A stretch of DNA of 64,000 bases from Ditylenchus dipsaci (lineage: Eukaryota; Nematoda; Chromadorea; Rhabditida; Anguinidae), in assembly GCA_004194705.1 (NCBI GenBank), contig SADC01000313.1:85535-149534 (forward strand). The letters are read 5' to 3'. Below are positions 22,424 to 33,300 of this stretch, piece after piece. Position 1 is the stretch's first letter. Every line of letters starts with the position of its first letter. The notes under the pieces were generated by a model. That model saw nothing but the letters and a program-made list of their open reading frames with translations. It was not told the origin of the DNA and did not search any database. The translations under genes were made by a program, and so were the position numbers.

Positions 22424-22810
22424 TATGGCAAAGAAAAGAAAGTCTAAGGAGTCTAAACAGAATCCAGAAAGTCGACGAACAAGCCAGATGATTCCAAGCA
22501 GCTATCTAAAGACTTCGAAAAGAAAGGTGGATCAAGCAGCATACGTTCCAACAGTCTTCTGAAAAGCAGGCCATCAACCGCGAAAGAAAGGTGATTAGCC
22601 AAATGAGCAGCAAAACCATTCAAGCATCCATCCAAATGCAGCTCAACTGAAAATAAGAATTGGTTCCAAAATGAACCGAAGACATCCTTCGAAAGAAGCA
22701 GAGGATTCAAAGGCTCCCATAGAAAAGAAAATTTCGCCAAGATCCTAAGAATAACGCGAATTTTTCAAAGACAAGAAGTTTCCCAGTATTCAGAATGAAT
22801 CTATCGCGAC
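22424..22810 (+). CDS. Possible lysine/serine-rich protein, frame broken
   Basis: ATG at about 22,424 opens MAKKRKSKESKQNPESRRTS, a basic polar frame ending near 22,560. Neighbouring frames continue with similar Lys/Ser/Arg-rich composition (SKQLSKDFEKKGGSSSIRSN, then ERSRGFKGSHRKENF). This suggests one disordered basic region with indels. No domain is recognised. AATAAA is not obvious. It may be a gene fragment. Confidence 0.3.
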
Positions 22811-22814
22811 GACG

Positions 22815-23690
22815 ACTGTGATAATTTGATTTCTTTTTTGATGTCCATTAAGCTAAGATTTCATTATAAATTTCAGATAAAATTTCATGTTCCGACGTTT
22901 GGGCGACGCATGCAGAAAGTCAATATGAATAATTAAAATATGCTGAAAGAAAAATGGTAGCTTATGTCTTAAAAGAAACAAAGAAACTGCAAATTAAATT
23001 GCGAATCGGTTCCTATAGACCATTTCGCTAGTTTACAAATTTTTTACTTTAAAAATTACAAACCAAAAAGTCATCTATGTGTCGGTCATCGGCTCGACTG
23101 TAGTGACAATGTAATGTTCGGCAAACCCTGGAAGTGCTTTAGCTAAATTAGAGCTGAGCAAAGGTCGTAGGTTCCGGTGACAAAATTATTTGCTTTCAAA
23201 GGCTCGTTCACAATGAAAGCGGAGAGCCGGAAGTTGGTAGTCTGATTCTTACTGCTTATTTTTCCGATCCAGCTATATGGAAAGATGACGCTATTTTTGG
23301 GCAAAGGCCTTGACAATAGACTAAATACCTCTACATAATAGAGAAATGTTCAAAGTTTGCAGAGCTACACAACCTCAAATAGTTTGACATCCGACTTCCG
23401 GTCCCATTCTTAGCACCCCATAAATAAGACTCCAGGTAGAACCTCGATAACCCGGCACTCCTAGAGACCGCCCTTATCAGTTTACCTTATTCATTTTCTG
23501 GCTAACCATATTAAGTTAGACCAGAATAGCGGGTTATCAAGGCTGGACTGTATAACTCTTGGTAGCATGCTGCTGTAAATAGCAAAAAGTCAACAGAAAC
23601 CGTACTGCTATTAAATGGGAATAAGCGTAACAGCATGCAGAAAATATTTTTCTTTTCATTGCAGAAAATTAATCTTTTCAAAAAAGTGTT
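22815..23690. other. Stretch without a supported gene
   Basis: AT-rich. ACCTCGATAACCCGGCACTCC near 23,432 and GGGTTATCAAGG near 23,530 look like decayed ends of a TA-flanked MITE. Nothing else seen. Confidence 0.4.
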
Positions 23691-23702
23691 AAGCATTGCA
23701 CC

Positions 23703-24506
23703 CAGGGCTGCGTCGGAACCGGAAAAAAATCGGAATTCGGATTTCGGAATCGGAACTCCCGAATTTTCGGAATCGGAATTCGGATTTCGGAATTCGGAAC
23801 TCAAAAAGTATCGGATTTCGGAATTAGGATTTCGGATTTCGGAAAATTTTGAGCTCCAAAAATAAGAATCAAATTTCTAATTTTTTTTATTCTTATTTTT
23901 GATAACACACAAAACAGGGCCCTTTATTACAATGCGAGGATGGGGGTTTTGCCTTGGTCCCCTCCCCCTGTTGTTATTTTTTGTGGTTTTTTAGGCTCAA
24001 GCTTAGGCAAGGGTAGGCCAGCGTATGCTGGGATGGACTTGAACATGAGTCTAAGATATGTTTGAGTCCGTCCTAAGATACGCTGGCCTAACCTTGACTA
24101 GACCAAAAGCCTAAAAGATAACAAAAACCACAGGGGGACCAAAGCAACCCCCAATATATGGCCCAAAACAGTTCAATCAGTATCAATATTCAAAGTTGTA
24201 AGCGGTCAAGCCCAAACAACCAGGATACACCCGAACCACCAGGATGGAGCCCGAACCACTGGCTACATTCAAACCACCGGAATGAGGCTCGGACCAGATC
24301 CTTGTCGGCGCCAGCAAACGTGGCAGATGTATGACGGGAACATGGAAAACATATAAGAAAACATAGAAAAAAACTAGAATTTGGGTTAACAAATACCGAG
24401 AAAAAGCTGAATTTGATTTCATTTTTCGGTTTTCGGATTTCGGAATTCGGAACTCAAAAAGTATCGGATTTCGGAATTCGGATTTCGGAATTCCGACGCA
24501 CCCCTG
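23703..24506. mobile_element. hAT-like element with 8-bp TSD ATTGCACC
   Basis: The ends are CAGGGCTGCGTCGGAA and TTCCGACGCACCCCTG, matching the hAT-type tip YARNG. The subterminal regions are TTCGGAATTCGGA arrays at both ends. ATTGCACC flanks exactly at 23,695-23,702 and 24,507-24,514. The interior holds a CCTTGGTCCC foldback (23,935-24,165). No transposase. Confidence 0.85.
23935..24165. mobile_element. Foldback of the CCTTGGTCCCC family, nested
   Basis: The arms carry GGCAAGGGTAGGCCAGCGTA and its inverse, with GGGGGTTTTGCCTTGGTCCC at the left and GGGGGACCAAAGCAACCCCC at the right. Close relative of 13,738-13,962. Confidence 0.75.
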
Positions 24507-24519
24507 ATTGCACCCAATG

Positions 24520-25100
24520 AGTGAGAAAGCTTTTTCGTGTCTTTTCACGCAGTAATGACCATAAACTTTTTTTCTCAATTAAAAAATATTTTGGTCAAAG
24601 TTTCACAATCTAGGATCAAAGTGAGAAGCAAAAAGAGCGCATTTTGATGTTTTAATTTAAAATGTTGGTGTCTTTCTTAAAATCTTGGTTCCAAAAACTA
24701 GCTCTGAATGTCAGCTGCATTTTGGTACTAATATTTCTGAAAAGTTACAATAATTTTATTTCATACACACATCCTGTGTGACTTAGGTGAAAATTTCCCA
24801 GTAGTTTCCAATGAAATCTTCGGTCAGATAAAAAAGTCTACCACCATTATCATCGAACGAGTAATATTTTCGTATTTTCGGTAACTGCACAAAAGGCTAT
24901 TGAAAACTTTATTTTTTAAACTTTGTGGTTAATTCGGTTCATTTTTTGCCTTGGTCAACCATGTTGTATTTTCGACTTGCAATTAGATGCAGGATAAGCT
25001 AGCATACGAACGGACTCGAAGATGTTTTCCCTCGGAAACATTTAAATAGAAGGTCAAATTTTGAAAAATAAAGGCTTTTGTCGCCCTACAAAAGGAGGGA
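24520..25100. other. Spacer, no gene seen
   Basis: AT-rich. It includes a GCCTTGGTCAACCATGTTG variant of the recurrent motif at about 24,947. Confidence 0.4.
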
Positions 25101-25109
25101 GACAGAAGC

Positions 25110-25412
25110 TTGAATATTTGCTTTTGTCCGGTTGCCGTATTTCCGGAATGTACTTTAATTGCTCAAATCACCAAATTCACTGATGAATATCCAAAATTTA
25201 TTAGGAAGGTGATGAATTTGCTGAGGGAAATCAGTGCTTTGGTGTGCATGTTTCCAGTTACAGTCAACGCTTTCCATAACGGACTTGGTGAGAGCGTCGG
25301 TTGTATAGAGCATCCATTGGGTCCATCCAGTGTTCTCAATAGTCAGAGACAGAGTCAGAATCAGAAAGGTTCAAAGGCAGAATTCAAAGTCAAAAATCAG
25401 AATCAGAAATGA
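25110..25412 (+). CDS. Hypothetical protein, 100 codons, possible exon
   Basis: The frame from 25,110 begins NICFCPVAVFPECTLIAQIT and continues with KFIRKVMNLLREISALVCMF, which looks like real amphipathic coding sequence. The end runs into an AGTCAGAATCAGA repeat, so the last ~20 residues are repeat-encoded. No family recognised; it may be one exon of a larger gene. Confidence 0.3.
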   Translation: MNICFCPVAVFPECTLIAQITKFTDEYPKFIRKVMNLLREISALVCMFPVTVNAFHNGLGESVGCIEHPLGPSSVLNSQRQSQNQKGSKAEFKVKNQNQK

Positions 25413-25660
25413 TAGTCAGCAAATTTTAAATCAGAATCAGAGGCAGAATGACAATCAAACATTTTCAAAATCAGAGTCAGGATCAGAAAGTTTCTGACTC
25501 TGTCTTTCAAAAATTCTGACTCTCATTTCTGACTCTGACTTTGAAAATTCTGACTCTCACTTTTGATTCTGACTTTCAAAAAGTCTGACTATCATTTCTG
25601 ACTCTGAACTTTTTTCTGACCCTGACTTTGAATTCTGACTCTGACTTTGAAGGTAGTATG
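25335..25660. repeat. Hexamer array (AGAATC/AGAGTC) with strand switch
   Basis: From 25,335 to 25,495 the strand reads AGTCAGAATCAGA-type units. From 25,490 to 25,655 it reads the complement, CTGACTCTGACTTTGA. The two halves can fold into a long imperfect hairpin. Confidence 0.8.
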
Positions 25661-25786
25661 CCAGCTAGCCAAAATGATTCGGCGCCAATGTGATCCGGCG
25701 CCAATGTGACGCTGCGCCAATATGACGCTGCACCAAATTCAATTAGGCGCCAAATAAGTTGGCGTCATTTTGTTGTTTGTACCAAA

Positions 25787-26107
25787 ATTTCATAGGGTTC
25801 TACAGGAACAATTGTTACTTTCGGTCGCAGACATCTTATACTCAAAATGATGGCTAGAATCTAACAAATATTTTAATAATTAAAAATTTTCAATCTGATA
25901 TAATTTTTTAGGAATAATCACAAGTATTTGGCGAATCGGCGTGTTGCGCAAAAAACTTGCCACATACTTGTGACTATTCCTAAAATATTTTTATATCAGA
26001 TTGAAAATTTTAATTATTAAAATATTTGCTAGATTCTAGCCGTCATTTTGAGTATAAGATGTCTGCGACCGAAAATAAAAATTGTTCGTGTAGAACCCTA
26101 TGAAATT
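25787..26107. repeat. Near-perfect hairpin, arms about 155 bp
   Basis: The left arm starts TTCATAGGGTTCTAC and the right arm ends GTAGAACCCTATGAA. The arms are almost identical for about 150 bp and meet around AATCGGCGTGTTGCGC. Flanks contain GGCGCCAATGTGA (left, several copies) and GTGTTGCGCG (right). The high arm identity suggests recent origin. Confidence 0.8.
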
Positions 26108-26285
26108 GTGTTGCGCGACTCGTGTTGCGCGGGAGTATGAGGGGAGCCAACGAAACTCTTGATTTAACGAACCTTTTTTTGGTGCCTATTTGTCCAGCGA
26201 TTAAATAAAAATGACTAAAATAAGCTCTCGATTTAACGAACATTTTTGCCGGTCCCCAGGGGTTCGTTAAATCGAGAGTTGACTG

Positions 26286-26515
26286 TACACAAAAAGAACT
26301 TTTTCTAAAAATATTTTATTTCAGTGATTTTGAGTTGGAATGACTGTAGTCTTTGTTTCATTTCTTGCATATTCATCACTTGGTTTAAAATTTAAGTTTA
26401 TCTACTCTTTCTAGCGACAACAACCCACATTTTCAAACAAAGGCAGTTTTTCATGTTCGAAATGCAGGTGTGAGAAACTGTCCCATTAAAAAAAAACCCT
26501 GCCCCACTGATGCCC
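26286..26515. repeat. Dispersed direct repeat of about 230 bp, copy A
   Basis: From ACAAAAAGAACTTTTTCTAA through GGCAGTTTTTCATGT to CTGCCCCACTGATGC this matches 58,706-58,925 in the same orientation with few changes. No coding frame spans both copies. Confidence 0.75.
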
Positions 26516-26670
26516 CCCCCCAAATGGAATTTTTGAACTTCTTCAAAACACCATTTTAACCATTTTTGAGCATTTCCTACACGTTAAACACAATAAAACA
26601 GTGTTGTTACCGACTTTTCTTTATAAAATGTCGATTTTCAGATAATTTTTTAGGCTAAATCGCTATTTTT

Positions 26671-27045
26671 AAAGGGGGGGGGGGAAGCCATTTAGGTTTG
26701 AAAAAGTGGCTTCCATGGCGCAGTGCGTAAGTGCTCGCGTTTTTTGGCCCAAAATGGTGTTTTTTTCGGTGTTGCAGGTTCAAACCACGTCGGGGCGCAC
26801 TATTTTTTGGCTTTTTTGGGCAGTTTAGAGGTAATTTGGGTCGCTGATCCCGATTCTGGCGTCAAAAAAGTCTAATTACCTCTAAACTGCCCAAAAAAGC
26901 CAAAAAAAATAGTGTGCCCCTACGTGGGTTTGAACCTGCAACACCAAAAAAACACCATTTTGGCAAAAAAACGCGAGCACTTACGCACTGCGCCATGGAA
27001 GCCACTTTTTCAAACCTAAATGGCTTCCCCCCCCTTTAAATGATC
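26671..27045. mobile_element. Foldback with tRNA-like sequence in both arms, copy 1
   Basis: The outer arms are GGGAAGCCATTTAGGTTTG and its inverse. Inside, each arm reads GCTTCCATGGCGCAGTGCGT (A-box-like) and, about 60 nt on, GGTTCAAACC (B-box-like, 26,777-26,786 and inverse at 26,927-26,936). The arms then continue as GGGCAGTTTAGAGGTAATT and meet near 26,850. The two tRNA-like units point toward each other. Confidence 0.75.
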
Positions 27046-27530
27046 CTACCCCGTTTTGGTCATTGGAGCTAGGCAAAAAAGCCTCTATATAGATTTTATG
27101 ATCGAGACTCTTGATTCAAGAGTATTTCTCAAAATTTCGGTAGGGATTCTACCTGCTGCGGAGCTATTCTATACAAGGGTCGAGATTTGTTTTTGGTTGG
27201 ACAGCGTCAATAAAATGCACATAACAGGATCGTCTGCATGCCAAACGTTATGCCAATCGATGACAGTAAGTGACCGCTACCTAAGTTACATCAGTAAATA
27301 AGGCACTCCACTACACCACCCAGCAAGCAGAAGGAATCTCTAAGTAGCGTCCTTGTCTTATTTCCCTCTGTTTTCACTTTAGGCAAGAAAGTGCACAGTG
27401 TTAATTGCGTCAATTGGCTTTGTAAAGACATATTTTTGTGGTGCTAGCCAAAAATGTGCGCTTAAAAAGGAATTCAAAATTGAATTTTCAGTGTATAATA
27501 TGATTAGGGGACGGAAACAAACTTTTTTAC
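27046..27530. other. Spacer with a weak reading frame
   Basis: A frame at 27,056-27,301 (IDFMIETLDSRVFLKISVGI) ends close to AATAAG and has no recognisable domain. I do not call it a gene. Confidence 0.3.
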
Positions 27531-27770
27531 TTAAAGGGCATACCCACTTTAATAAGAGGTGGTGCCGGGAGTTCAAATTTTTTTCCTCACCATTGAACTT
27601 CTGTACGGATTTTTCAACTTGGTTTCTAACAAAACCATACCTAAAATTAAATTGTAGGCATGGTTTTGTTAGAAACCAAGTTGAAAAATCCGTACAAGAG
27701 TTCAATGACTAGGAAAAAAAGTGAATTCCCAGGCACCACCTCTTATTAAAGTGGTATGCCCCTTTAAAGG
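27530..27770. repeat. Foldback of the GTACGGATTTTTCAACT family
   Basis: The arms AAAGGGCATACCCACTTTAAT..GAACTTCTGTACGG and their inverse meet near 27,650 (ACCTAAAATTAAATTGTAGG). An empty relative of the host foldbacks at 10,745 and 44,880. Confidence 0.8.
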
Positions 27771-27774
27771 ATAA

Positions 27775-28265
27775 TGGGTCTTTTTTGAAATTTTTTTGCA
27801 ATTTTATCAAACTTGTTTATGGTTGAAAAATTTTAAAAGTTTTTTTACACCACGTCTTGCTTTCACCTCAAAATTAGCACTTTTTTTGGCTCTACAGGGC
27901 TAGTCAACAAACACATCAATTTTTTAATTGAAATTTCTGCTCGCATTATGATTCTAATGCTGTTTTGTGACAAATGGTTGTGTTCCTAATCGAATCTTTG
28001 TAATATGATCCAGAAGCTCTTAGGTAATTCCAGTAGCGTACGCAGGAATTTCTGACGGGGGGGGGGTCACCAGGCCATTTTTAGGCCATTTTACCTACAC
28101 CATTTTTCAAATTTTTGAGGCCATTTTACCTACACCGTTTTGAGAAAAATCTGACGGGGGCACGTGCTTTATTAATAATTTAGCCAAGTAAAACAAAAAA
28201 TTATTTAAAAATGCATTTAAAAAGCAAATTTTTCTTTTAATTTACAAAGAACATATAAAAATGCC
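27775..28265. other. AT-rich stretch, no gene
   Basis: Contains GGCCATTTTACCTACACC repeated twice near 28,075-28,140. It probably includes 3' flanking sequence of the minus-strand gene that ends at 28,346. Confidence 0.4.
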
Positions 28266-28345
28266 ATTTATTGAAATTCTGAGCACACAAAATACAACTT
28301 CAGCAAACTATTTGTAAAAAATGTCTGGATAGGGAAATTTAATAG

Positions 28346-28706
28346 CTACTGGTTTTTCTGAGTCCTCCTCACAGCGACCGAAATAGGCGCAATTTCGTCA
28401 ATAAAAGCATTCGACTTTGAAACAAACACAATCGCAAAACAATTGTCTTCAGTATCATGCACTGTTTTTAAAAGCATGCCAATTGTCAATGGGGCCCTAG
28501 ACTTCGAAACCACTGCGCTTCCCTCCCACTCATCACGAGGAAGCTGATCGGCATTTTGTTTGGTGAATTTAATTTCACAATTTGTCAAGCAGATAATATG
28601 GGACTCATAACACTTGGCACAGCGACTAGGTTTAATCTGGTGGTCCTGCAAGACAGAAAGTGTCTGTTCTCTCATCAGTCCATTTTCAAAACCAAGCACA
28701 AAACCT
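28346..28706 (-). CDS. 3'-terminal exon of an unrecognised gene
   Basis: On the minus strand a good TTTTTCAG acceptor precedes the exon at 28,706. The open frame starts FVLGFENGLMREQTLSVLQD, has CAKCYESHIICLTNC (four closely spaced Cys) and ends AVRRTQKNQ before the stop at 28,346. AATAAA on the minus strand lies about 75 nt downstream (near 28,268). The Cys cluster could bind zinc, but no family is recognised. No clear upstream exon found. Confidence 0.5.
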
Positions 28707-28944
28707 GAAAAATCCACCTTTAAATGTTTTCAAGTGTTTTTTATAAAGCTTTTTTATATTCGAAAATTGCTCAATATGTTTTTTGTAATCCACAACTGAA
28801 TTAATACTAACAGGGTGCCACCAACGGGGTTCCAATACCAAAGTAATATTCAGTCAGCCAGGTATTTATGCCTTTGTGCTACAAAAAATTTCCTTCAGGG
28901 ACCGAAAAAAATGACTGGGGGTTGGCTCAGGGTGAAGTATTTCA

Positions 28945-28992
28945 TACAGTCCACTCTTGATACAGTATACTGTATCGAGAGTGGACTGTATG
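28945..28992. repeat. Palindrome of two head-to-head TIR tips
   Basis: ATACAGTCCACTCTTGATAC is followed at once by its inverse GTATCGAGAGTGGACTGTAT. This is a MITE reduced to its two tips, flanked by TA. Confidence 0.75.
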
Positions 28993-28999
28993 CAATATA

Positions 29000-29670
29000 T
29001 ATAGCTAACGGGGATCGTAAAAATGTACACTGTATAGAGAGTTACACTATATCGAAGTTTCCCGAACAAAGGAGCGGGGGAGGGAGGTGGACTAACCCTA
29101 CACGTGGTGACATGCTATTTATTCGTAAAAGTCCAAGTGCAATCTCCCCCAAGAGTATTTTTCTCTAAGCGTCCTTTTTTGGGTTCCCTTGATTTTTTTT
29201 AAGTTTTTTTTGCAATGTGTAGAACGCTAACTTAGCCTTAGGCTTAGGTCTTAGGTTTAGGCTTAGGCTTAAGCCTTAAGCTTAGGCCTCAGGCTTAGAT
29301 GAAAAAAGTTAGCTTGGAGAATAATACTCTTTGCAGGGGGAGGGGTGCACTTGGGATGCTGGGGGACTCTATTAGAGAGGGGGGGGGCTCTATTAGAACA
29401 TTGACGGTATTCGAAAACTTCGACTATTCGACAACCCTGGTAATGACTAAACAAAATTGACTTACTTTCTGCGCAATGAATTTTTTAGCTCTAATGTCGT
29501 ATAAGTCCCCGCTCCTCTCACGAAAAAAACTAGTGTCATATACGCCTCCCCTAATAATTTTTTGAGGGTACCTAAAGCCACCATTTTTCAGAAAAGAATA
29601 TGCGAAAAGTCCTTGTTAGTAAGGGTCAGGTTCTGAGCCTAAGCGAAATCATTAGGGGAGGGCTATTTGA
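29000..29670. other. Spacer with repeat fragments
   Basis: A TTAGGCTTAGG-type array (29,230-29,300), a fragment of the GGGGACTCTATTAGAGAGGG MITE end (29,360) and no supported gene. Confidence 0.45.
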
Positions 29671-29675
29671 CACTA

Positions 29676-30181
29676 CAGTCAAACCTTGATATAGCAAAAC
29701 CCCCAAAAGTTCGTTCCCGCCTAGGGTCCGATACTTTTTTTAACGCTATACAGTCGAACCTCGCTATAGTGGCACCCTCAAAAGATCGTTCGCGCCTATG
29801 GTCCGACACTTTTTTTAACCCAATTTTTAAAGTTTTTTTTTTGTAAATTTTGTTCTGACAGTCTGGTCCTAAATATCGCAAGGATTTCAATTTTGCCGAT
29901 CGTTTTTTGAAAAGAAAACAAAATTTGGGTTAAAAAAGCAAAACCTCGATATAGTGGCACCCCTCTTTGAAAACACGTGCCACTATATCGAGGTTTTACT
30001 TTTTTAACCCAAAATTTGTTTTCTTTTCAAAAAACGTTCGGCAAAATCGTAATCCTCACGATATTTGGGACCAGACTGTAAAAACAGAACTGACAAAACA
30101 TTCAAAAATTGGGTTGAAAAAAGTGTCGGACCCTAGGCGGGAACGAACTTTTGGTGGTGTCGTTATATCAAGATTTGACTG
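29676..30181. mobile_element. TA-flanked pogo/Tigger-like MITE (CAGTCAAACCTTGATATAGC tip)
   Basis: TA flanks CAGTCAAACCTTGATATAGC at the left and its inverse at the right. Next comes the shared module AAAGTTCGTTCCCGCCTAGG..TCCGA.ACTTTTTT, then a long foldback with ACAGTCTGGTCC and TCGCAAGGAT. A second TIR tip (CAGTCGAACCTCGCTATAGT) starts inside the left arm at 29,751, after its own TA. Confidence 0.8.
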
Positions 30182-30356
30182 TACCGTTTCGGAGAGAAAG
30201 GTGATATTTACACTAGAGCCAAATTTTTATGCAGTTGAAAATGAAATTTTTAAATTAGTGTTGGGAAGAAGAGGATTGGAAAAGTCAAAAGCAATTGTCT
30301 GAGAGGAAATACCAGTACTTGGATGCCAGTACTTTGATTGTGTTATTTTGTTACTT

Positions 30357-33300
30357 TTAGTTCCTAAAAATTAAAACCTGTTGTTCTTGCAAAGGCTGGA
30401 AAACAGGCTGAAAGCAGCCAAAATTGGGTATTCTCTTTGGCGGTTTAACATTTAGTAGAGCTGACCAGTAGGCATTTTCAGGCAATTGTAAATAAATGAC
30501 ATCATTCTCATCAGTCATTTCTGATCTGCCAAAAACAACTTCAACATTGATTCTAAGGATTGTAGGAAATAATAGCTTATTAGATAGTGGATCTCTGCTA
30601 GGCTCTCCAGCTACTAAGGCGATACCGAATTTAGTAAAATCTTTGATGTTTTCATTTGCATTGAGGTTGAGGTGTCTAAAAATACAGCTTCGACTTGAAA
30701 CCAAGTGGTCATTAGAAAAGAAAAAAGCTCCACAAATATTCATGGTTTGGTCAGTTTTGTCAAAAATGTATGAATAAATTTGGACATCTGAATATTCATG
30801 GACCAACTCCTGTGGGTTGCATAATTTGTTAATCTCTGATGAAGTTTTCTAGTTATTTTTCTGATTTTCAACTTTGAAAAAATAGATTCTGTAACAGCTG
30901 CAGGAATGGAGGAAGGATTCATGATCCTAATTTTCATATTGAGTCTTGCTATTCCAGGGATGTTTTTGTGGCATATATTGAGCATTTGGCAGAACAATTT
31001 ACTGTACTCGGCCAATTTCAAAGCCACAGTTAATTGGTCGGTAGTTCGCAAAGCACGACCTGCAGTTACCATTCCAACAAGTTGGTTTTTTTGCCTGCTT
31101 GTTTAGCAATTACGGGACCTCCGCTGTCCCCATTCCAAGCCATTTTGGTATGGTCTGCCCTGTCCCTGAGACCGAAAACAAAGTTATTATCAACTACATC
31201 AAATATTTGGTGGAAACCATTGAGCATTTGATCAATTCCTAGTAATCTCAGGTTATTTAGCTGCATTAATACGTCTGCGGAGTCGTAGTGCTCCGTACTT
31301 TGCGACCCCCATCCAAGAACACAACTTCAAATTCTGCGAATACGAGTTTTGTCAAATACGAGAAACGCGAATACGAAACGGCCCCCTCCCCCATCCAGCA
31401 AGGCCAAAATTACCTGAGGTGAAAGATTCCAATCTTCTTTTGGAAATGCAGATATAGTTGAGAGTGGAAGATGTTGTTATGGGTTTGGTAAGCATAATCA
31501 ACGCCAAGTCATAGGTATAAAGGTAATGTTTGGGCTCTGAATACGCACTATCATATGCTATAACGGAATGTTCCAGAACTATCATATTTTTTCCAAGTGG
31601 ACAGTCTTCACTAATAACGTCGGAATGACATGTGCCACCAGCCATTATAGTAAAACTTCTTCTCCTGCTTAGATCCTGTAAGAAGAACATTTGGAATATA
31701 AATACACTCGAACCTTGATAAACGGGCACCCATAAAAGTTCGTTCCCGCGCTGGGTCCAACACTTTTTTTAGCTCGATTTTCAAAGATTTTTTACGATTC
31801 TATATTGACAGTCCGGTCCCAAATATCGCAAGGATCCCCGTTTCACCGATCGTTTATCAGGGTAAAAAGTGAGGACACTTTGCTATAGACAGTTCGCTAT
31901 GTTTTTTTCGGTATAATTTTACCGAAAAAGTTCTAAAAACATAGCGAACTATCCATAGCGAAGTGTCCTAGCCCGTTTTATCAGAATCCAAAAACTTTTT
32001 TCTCTAAAAAAGCAAAAGGTCGATAAACGGGCACCCTATTTCTGCAATGGGTGCCCGTTTATCGACCTTTTGCTTTTTAGAGAAAAAAGTTTTCGGATTC
32101 TGAAAAACGATCGGTAAAATCGAAATCCTTGCGATATTTGGATCGGACTGTCAAAACAGAATCGTAAAAAAGCTTTGAAAATCGAGCTTAAAAAGTGGTT
32201 CGTACTCATTTGCGCCCAACTCATTTGCGCCCACTCATTTGCGCCCACTCATTTGCGCGCAACTCGTTTGCGCCCACCTCGTTTGCGCCCACTCATTTAC
32301 GCCCGCTTTGTTTTTTTTCAAAATTTTGAGTTCGCGGTTTTGATTTTTGGGATCTAATTTGGGTCTAATCGTCAACAGCTACGAATACAGAAAGGGCCGC
32401 GTCATCAATTCGGGAACGGTTCAGAAGTGGAACTGCAAAAACAAGCTTCGGCTCTCTAGAAAATTTGCTCCTTCTCAATCCACATGTTTGCAGACAAAGT
32501 CTTAATGCTTTTGCGGTATTTTTGTTCCCTTTTTACTGCAGTAATTTCAAATTAATAGCGACGTGATGTCATAGCCAGAATCAAATCAGCTGCGATTGCT
32601 AACTTTGGATCTTACTCAACAGGAACAGTCGCTTCCGGGAAAAATGGGCTAACAGATAACCAGTTGCTGTCTCTTCCAACCAATAAAGGATTGCAAGACC
32701 GCGTGTTGCGAAAAAAGAAACCAGTGGGAGCAAGCAGTGTCGACAAGCCTGTCAGTGAGATTGAATGGTTGGAATACTTCACGCGAACTGAAAACGGTGA
32801 CAGGTTTTGCTGCATGACTCTAGGTAAAATTTATTTATGAATTGCTTTTCACAATTTTCAAATTGTAGAGAGACTGAGTCCAGGCTGCCTCCAATTTCAT
32901 CTTTCTTTCTCCGTCTGGTCTCCGTCTGCTGCGTGAAAACAATCGTTGGGCTCTTGATGGCACTTTCTTCTGCGCACCAAAGAACTTTGTCCAGCTGTAC
33001 ACTGTCAACGTTTTTACTGGAGAAACAACGCTTCCGTGTGTATACGCTTTGCTTCCTGACAAGTCTATTGCCACATATGCCACAAGTTTTGAAAAATCTC
33101 AATCTTCAGCCGCAATCAGTTATGATCGGTATTTTTATTATGGCATCATTTTTTTATACAGACTTTTCGTCATTAAGATTTTGAATCCACTGCCATCAAC
33201 GCATTAGATGAAGTTTTCGAAGATTTTGCTGCAAGTTTCTGCCTTTTTCATTTGTCGAAGAATGCTTTCGCCAATGTTCAGGCAAGAATTTGAATTTGGG

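Noticed and set aside
22453..22740. Minus-strand frame of 95 codons
   Set aside because: Antisense of the basic plus-strand frame; Leu/Phe-rich composition is what Lys/Ser codons give in reverse.
25335..25660. CRISPR-like array
   Set aside because: No constant repeat with unique spacers; it is a hexamer microsatellite, and the genome is eukaryotic.
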